From Ornithomonoglobus_A sp045537455 (GTDB lineage Bacteria; Bacillota; Clostridia; UBA1381), in assembly GCA_045537455.1 (NCBI GenBank), contig JAZSPM010000078.1:18282-82281 (forward strand): a DNA stretch of 64,000 nt, written 5' to 3'. A program made the translations under genes and the position numbers. Every line of letters starts with the position of its first letter. The stretch's first letter is position 1. The notes beneath the pieces are model-generated. The model had not been told where the DNA came from and made no database searches. It saw nothing but the letters and a program-made list of their open reading frames with translations. This document shows, one piece after another, positions 61,716 to 64,000 of this stretch.

Positions 61716-62945
61716 TTGCATTTTAAAAATTTAATATATAAAATCATATGCGTGATAAGTGCAGTCACCGTTCTCTGTTCAGGCACGGTTTTCGCTGACG
61801 AAATCGTAGGCAGAATGTCTGCCGCATACGGTTATGCTCTTAATGATACGATATGGGAGTACGGCGTTGTAAAAGGTGCTAAAGGCGAGGAGTTCATTGA
61901 CCCTGCCGGAGGCGAAATCTCGCCTGGCGGTATAGTTCATGCTGAAATCCTGAATTTTGATGCAAACGACGCTCCGTATCTTGTGATTTTCTGTATGAAC
62001 AGCGACACACGCTCAGCAGAGGCTCATGTATGGCGATATGACGAGGAAACAAAAAAAGCCGTAAAGCTTGCAGAAATTGATAAGCCCTACGGAAGTATCG
62101 GTCGTGACCGTATGGGAGAATTCAATATCGGCTACAACGATGAAAAACGCTATATTTCATACAAGCAATACGAAAACAATATACTTGTATCTGAAGAATA
62201 TTATACAGTTATAAATAACGAAGCATTTATGTATGTAAATAAACCTAAAAACGTATATGATGTGGGTATAATGAATTTTAACTGTGCGTATTTCCATCCG
62301 AATGTAGATATATCGGATTATAACAAGCTTCTTGATAAATTCTTTATGAATTTAAAGAACTCAGCCGCAGACAGCGTTACATTTGAGGATATGGCAGAGC
62401 GTCTTGAGCTTGAGGAAGAGGATAAATTAGAGGATGTACTTTCACACGCTGTTCAGTACACAAACTTTGATATATTAAACTGCAAATCCATGCAGGAATA
62501 TCGCAAGGAACTTGACGAAGCAGCAACCTGTACAGACAGATTTTATCTTATAACAAATATGTATAATCTCGGCGACGAGTTATATTATGTAAGATTTTCA
62601 ACAGACCGTTCATTTTATAACTACACGTTACTCAGACGAAGCAACAACATAGACGGCGGTTATCAAATATTGAGAGTTAACGCTGACTGTATTCCGCTTT
62701 CAGACAGCGAGCTTAAGCAAATTGCTGAAGAATATTCAAGATGTCCGTTGCTTTATAAAAAAGCCCGCGGAAAAATAAAGCTTAAAAGTAATTTAGATTT
62801 AAAGAAGCTTAATCTTCCCAAAATAGAGGTTGAAAAAAAGCTTGATAACAAAGTAAAAATACCTGTTGCACTTATCGGCGGCGGTATAGGGGCTGCACTT
62901 CTTACTGTGCTATGGTTTGTATTATCAATGAGTGATGATGAATAA
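61716..62945 (+). CDS. Exported protein with C-terminal membrane anchor, unknown function
   Basis: The 409-residue protein starts with TTG after GGAGGTGACGAC and has a signal peptide (cleavage after VFA, near residue 27). The extracytoplasmic part of about 355 residues matches nothing I recognise, and one helix (about 383-403, IPVALIGGGIGAALL) with an acidic SMSDDE tail anchors it. It lies 33 bases after the PhnP-like gene, so they are likely co-transcribed. Confidence 0.7.
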   Translation: MHFKNLIYKIICVISAVTVLCSGTVFADEIVGRMSAAYGYALNDTIWEYGVVKGAKGEEFIDPAGGEISPGGIVHAEILNFDANDAPYLVIFCMNSDTRSAEAHVWRYDEETKKAVKLAEIDKPYGSIGRDRMGEFNIGYNDEKRYISYKQYENNILVSEEYYTVINNEAFMYVNKPKNVYDVGIMNFNCAYFHPNVDISDYNKLLDKFFMNLKNSAADSVTFEDMAERLELEEEDKLEDVLSHAVQYTNFDILNCKSMQEYRKELDEAATCTDRFYLITNMYNLGDELYYVRFSTDRSFYNYTLLRRSNNIDGGYQILRVNADCIPLSDSELKQIAEEYSRCPLLYKKARGKIKLKSNLDLKKLNLPKIEVEKKLDNKVKIPVALIGGGIGAALLTVLWFVLSMSDDE

Positions 62946-62980
62946 AGGATGTAAAAAACAATTTTTACATCCTTTATTTT
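62941..62980. terminator. Shared terminator at convergent gene ends
   Basis: AATAAAGGATGTAAAAA / TTTTTACATCCTTTATT, 17-bp arms, T-run beyond on the plus strand. The hairpin includes the stop codons of both the exported protein gene and the AraC gene. Confidence 0.9.
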
Positions 62981-63735
62981 TTCAGGTATTTCATAGGCGA
63001 AACACCCGTATATTTTTTGAACGTTCTTGAAAAATCATATATATTGGCATACCCCAAAGACAGTGCAATATCAGATATACTACTGTAGTCACTTTTGAGC
63101 ATTTCCTTAGCCTTATTGATTCTAAGATAATGAATATATGTTACGGGCGACATACCTGTTACCTCAGTAAAAAGCTTTCTGAAATAAACTGTACTGAATG
63201 AAGTCAATGCCGCAAGCTCATCATTTTTTAAGCTTGTATAATAATTTTTTGCAATATAATCAAGCACCGGCTTGATTTTTTCTTTTTTGCTTGCAGGTAC
63301 GTATGATTTTTGTGACATTTTCATCAGCATAAGAATAATATCATATGTATCTCGTATGCATTCCAGCTTATTATTTTTTGTGATTCTTTTATATTCAAGC
63401 TCTTTTAGTGCCTTCAAAAGCTTATCGCTGTTTGTGCATGGAAATGTCATAATACTATCGCATTTTAAATCGCTTTCAAATTCAACAATATAAAGATGTC
63501 CTTGCTTCTTGCACTGCCACTCATACGAAACACCCTGTGGCAATATTGCAATATTATTTGCATTTGAAATATATTTTTTACCGCCCGATGTATACTCGGT
63601 CTCCCCTTCAAATTTTACTACAATCCCCCATCTCGGACGGTTTATTCTTTTTGTTCCTGCACCCGAATCGGAATACATCGTATTTATAGAAACAAACTCA
63701 GTTATAATCAAATCAGATAAAATATCTGTATACAT
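62974..63735 (-). CDS. AraC-family transcriptional regulator
   Basis: The 253-residue protein has an N-terminal cupin-like ligand domain (about 15-105) and a C-terminal AraC pair of HTHs: LKNDELAALTSFSTVYFRKLF (about 171-191) and ISDIALSLGYANIYDFSRTF. Such regulators often control sugar use. The ATG at 63735 is chosen because AGAGGTGG lies 5 bases upstream; a GTG three codons earlier is less well placed. Its target is not evident; the neighbours are convergent or lie beyond the window. Confidence 0.9.
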   Translation of the reverse strand: MYTDILSDLIITEFVSINTMYSDSGAGTKRINRPRWGIVVKFEGETEYTSGGKKYISNANNIAILPQGVSYEWQCKKQGHLYIVEFESDLKCDSIMTFPCTNSDKLLKALKELEYKRITKNNKLECIRDTYDIILMLMKMSQKSYVPASKKEKIKPVLDYIAKNYYTSLKNDELAALTSFSTVYFRKLFTEVTGMSPVTYIHYLRINKAKEMLKSDYSSISDIALSLGYANIYDFSRTFKKYTGVSPMKYLKK

Positions 63736-63826
63736 ACAAACCACCTCTTTTACTTTATTTTAGCATATTATAAAAAATAAATCAAGATGTTTTGTATCAA
63801 ATATGATAAAAATATCAGATATGACA

Positions 63827-63855
63827 TTTACTATTTATTTTTATTTTGCTATAAT
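63827..63855 (+). promoter_or_regulatory. Promoter facing the right edge
   Basis: TTTACT, 17-base spacer, TATAAT (63850-63855). It drives the structured stretch described next. Confidence 0.72.
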
Positions 63856-63858
63856 ACA

Positions 63859-63996
63859 GCGGTAGTGTAAAGTAACATATGAAAAATAAAGTATGCAAAA
63901 AACTACCGTCACCCTTGACAGCGATGTCAAAACAATGCTTAAAATAATGAGCCGATGGTGAGAAACTCAAGAACAAATTGAATTTTACCATCGACA
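63859..63996 (+). ncRNA. Unidentified structured transcript or leader, cut by the window end
   Basis: Three nested or tandem stems follow the promoter: CGGTAGT / ACTACCG (63860-63866, 63902-63908), TTGACA-GCGA-TGTCAA with a GNRA loop (63915-63930), and CGATGGT / ACCATCG (63953-63959, 63987-63993). All plus-strand frames contain stops. It may be a leader of a gene beyond the edge, or part of a mobile element; the class is not recognised. Confidence 0.4.
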
Positions 63997-64000
63997 AAAA

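Noticed and set aside
63815..63997. 60-codon minus-strand ORF at the right edge
   Set aside because: Phe/Ser-rich, runs through the promoter and inverted repeats, and lacks a ribosome site.
1..64000. CRISPR arrays, tRNA and rRNA genes, intact insertion sequences
   Set aside because: I saw no regularly spaced repeats, no tRNA cloverleaf with a GGTTCGA-type arm, no rRNA core motifs and no transposase frames.

Overview
The window reads as a chromosomal segment of a low-GC, anaerobic, endospore-lineage Firmicute (class Clostridia). The evidence is an L10 leader RNA, a Mini-III RNase (mrnC) beside cysS, a split two-subunit transketolase, RecD2, a SpoVAC protein, a SpoVD-type PBP with PASTA domains, an FprA-type flavo-diiron protein and a MurE with the meso-DAP motif DNPR. 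GH78 and GH94 glycan enzymes, FucU and SGNH esterase genes suggest a plant- or host-glycan-using gut bacterium; that placement is inference. I saw no rRNA, tRNA, CRISPR array or intact insertion sequence.

Layout. 1-3.1 kb (+): remnant of a metallo-beta-lactamase-fold gene, then the L10 leader, rplJ-rplL, a DUF177 gene with rpmF, and yebC. 3.2-14.4 kb (-): a lipoprotein, the cysS-mrnC-transketolase run, a GH78-type gene, guaB, then a FAH-family / SGNH esterase / membrane protein / dus operon. 14.4-17.9 kb (-): murA-ftsQ-ftsZ. 18-28 kb (-): an orphan MsmX/UgpC-type ATPase, an EF-G paralogue, a large secreted protein, and a five-gene run DUF5685 - J-domain protein - DUF1385 - prmC - PAP2. 28-30.2 kb: lone spoVAC, an XRE regulator facing a 51-residue Cys-rich ORF, and holB. 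30.3-33.8 kb (-): an Orn/Lys/Arg-decarboxylase-family gene and recD2. 34-44 kb (-): the main division and cell wall cluster rsmH-ftsL-pbp-murE-murF-mraY-ftsW-murG. 44.4-47.4 kb (+): tex and lgt. 47.4-50.8 kb (-): thiS-thiF-thiG-thiH-thiE behind a structured leader. 50.9-53.5 kb (-): rpsT, an SCP2-domain protein with a lysine-rich tail, and a MATE transporter. 53.6-59.4 kb (-): an operon of GH94 phosphorylase, ABC exporter, serine hydrolase and FucU. 59.4-64 kb: fprA, a PhnP-like hydrolase with a membrane-anchored exported protein, an AraC regulator, and at the right edge a promoter followed by a run of nested inverted repeats that does not look coding.

The genes are mostly core: translation, cell wall synthesis and division, thiamine sulfur chemistry, DNA replication and repair. 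The division cluster is split into two blocks about 16 kb apart on the same strand, and murD, murB, murC and mraZ are not in the window.

The most interesting signals are small. (1) A terminator-type structured leader between a strong promoter and thiS that is not a TPP riboswitch. (2) A perfect inverted repeat filling the spacer of the promoter of a tiny Cys-rich protein, beside a divergent XRE gene. (3) A hairpin that separates a strong Shine-Dalgarno sequence from the fprA start and would restore normal spacing when folded. (4) The structured transcript at the right edge. Start codons were adjusted where a Shine-Dalgarno sequence clearly favours an internal start.
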